This document shows, piece after piece, positions 63,985 through 64,000 of a stretch of DNA of 64,000 bases; position 1 is the stretch's first letter; each line of letters begins with the position of its first letter. The notes under the pieces were generated by a model. The model searched no databases. It worked only from the letters and a program-made list of their open reading frames with translations, and was not told the origin of the DNA. The position numbers were made by a program, and so were the translations under genes. The DNA lies in the NCBI GenBank assembly GCA_900539195.1, contig UQBC01000011.1, positions 1 through 64,000 on the forward strand, given 5' to 3'. The DNA comes from an uncultured Oscillospiraceae bacterium. Its GTDB lineage: Bacteria > Bacillota > Clostridia > Oscillospirales > Ruminococcaceae.

Positions 63985-64000
63985 ATGATGAAAAAAATTA
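63985..64000 (+). CDS. 5' end of a gene cut by the window edge
   Basis: AGAAAGGAATG lies upstream of ATG-ATG-AAA-AAA-ATT. The start Met-Met-Lys-Lys-Ile is the beginning of a typical signal peptide, so a secreted protein is possible. Nothing more can be said. Confidence 0.5.

Overview
The window reads as a chromosomal segment of a motile, anaerobic, plant-fibre-degrading Firmicute of class Clostridia, most like the Oscillospiraceae (Ruminococcus / [Eubacterium] siraeum type). This is inferred from FliY (CheC-FliN fusion), FlbD and CheC/CheD in a 1D-type flagellar operon, RNase Y, a T-box leader, strong AGGAGG ribosome sites with frequent TTG starts, two lipoprotein GH5 cellulases, KNGTDYT-type surface repeats and an SPDTG sortase signal. 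There is no rRNA, insertion sequence, integrase or CRISPR array; one tRNA gene (Leu, CAA) is present.

Left part (1-15.7 kb), accessory and metabolic genes: an ABC-2 type transporter (two permeases, one ATPase); an XRE repressor divergent from a secreted Cys-repeat membrane protein, with paired operators in the promoter; an AAA/DUF4143 ATPase behind a 23-bp-period repeat array; an orphan TrpB2 tryptophan synthase under a T-box leader; a MATE exporter; a thioredoxin-reductase-like flavoenzyme without the usual NADPH motif; a diacylglycerol-kinase-family gene coupled to a 29-codon Cys-rich ORF; a second AAA ATPase; a Fic protein with palindromic operators; then about 700 bp of nested hairpins beside tRNA-Leu.

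Middle (15.8-26 kb): RNase Y, a GH5 lipoprotein cellulase, an iron uptake operon (two FeoA, FeoB with an enlarged extracellular loop, FeoB-associated Cys-rich protein) behind a DtxR-like operator region, and a 1048-residue secreted protein with eleven beta repeats and a cysteine-amidase-like C terminus.

Core (22.9-53.8 kb): one long minus-strand flagellar and chemotaxis cluster, in transcription order flgB flgC fliE fliF fliG fliH fliI fliJ fliK flgD (TIGR02530-like) flgE flbD motA motB fliM fliY cheY fliO fliP fliQ fliR flhB flhA sigD flgF/flgG cheC cheD fapA, then the secreted repeat protein without an intervening terminator. Good promoter-like sequences lie before flgB, fliK, flhA and the flgF/flgG pair, so the cluster is probably read as several overlapping transcripts. 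fliL, flhF, flhG and cheA/cheW are absent from it.

Right part (53.9-64 kb): divergent from the flagellar cluster is what looks like a c-di-GMP module: a PilZ protein, a membrane diguanylate cyclase without a recognisable inhibitory site, a ParA-type ATPase and a ComFB-like protein. After it come an SPDTG-anchored surface protein with carbohydrate-binding-like domains, an ECF sigma factor with a probable membrane anti-sigma partner, a second GH5 lipoprotein with a Thr-rich linker, and the start of another gene.

Coordinates and motifs were read by eye. Promoters, operators and stems are matches to consensus, not measured; no database or folding search was run.
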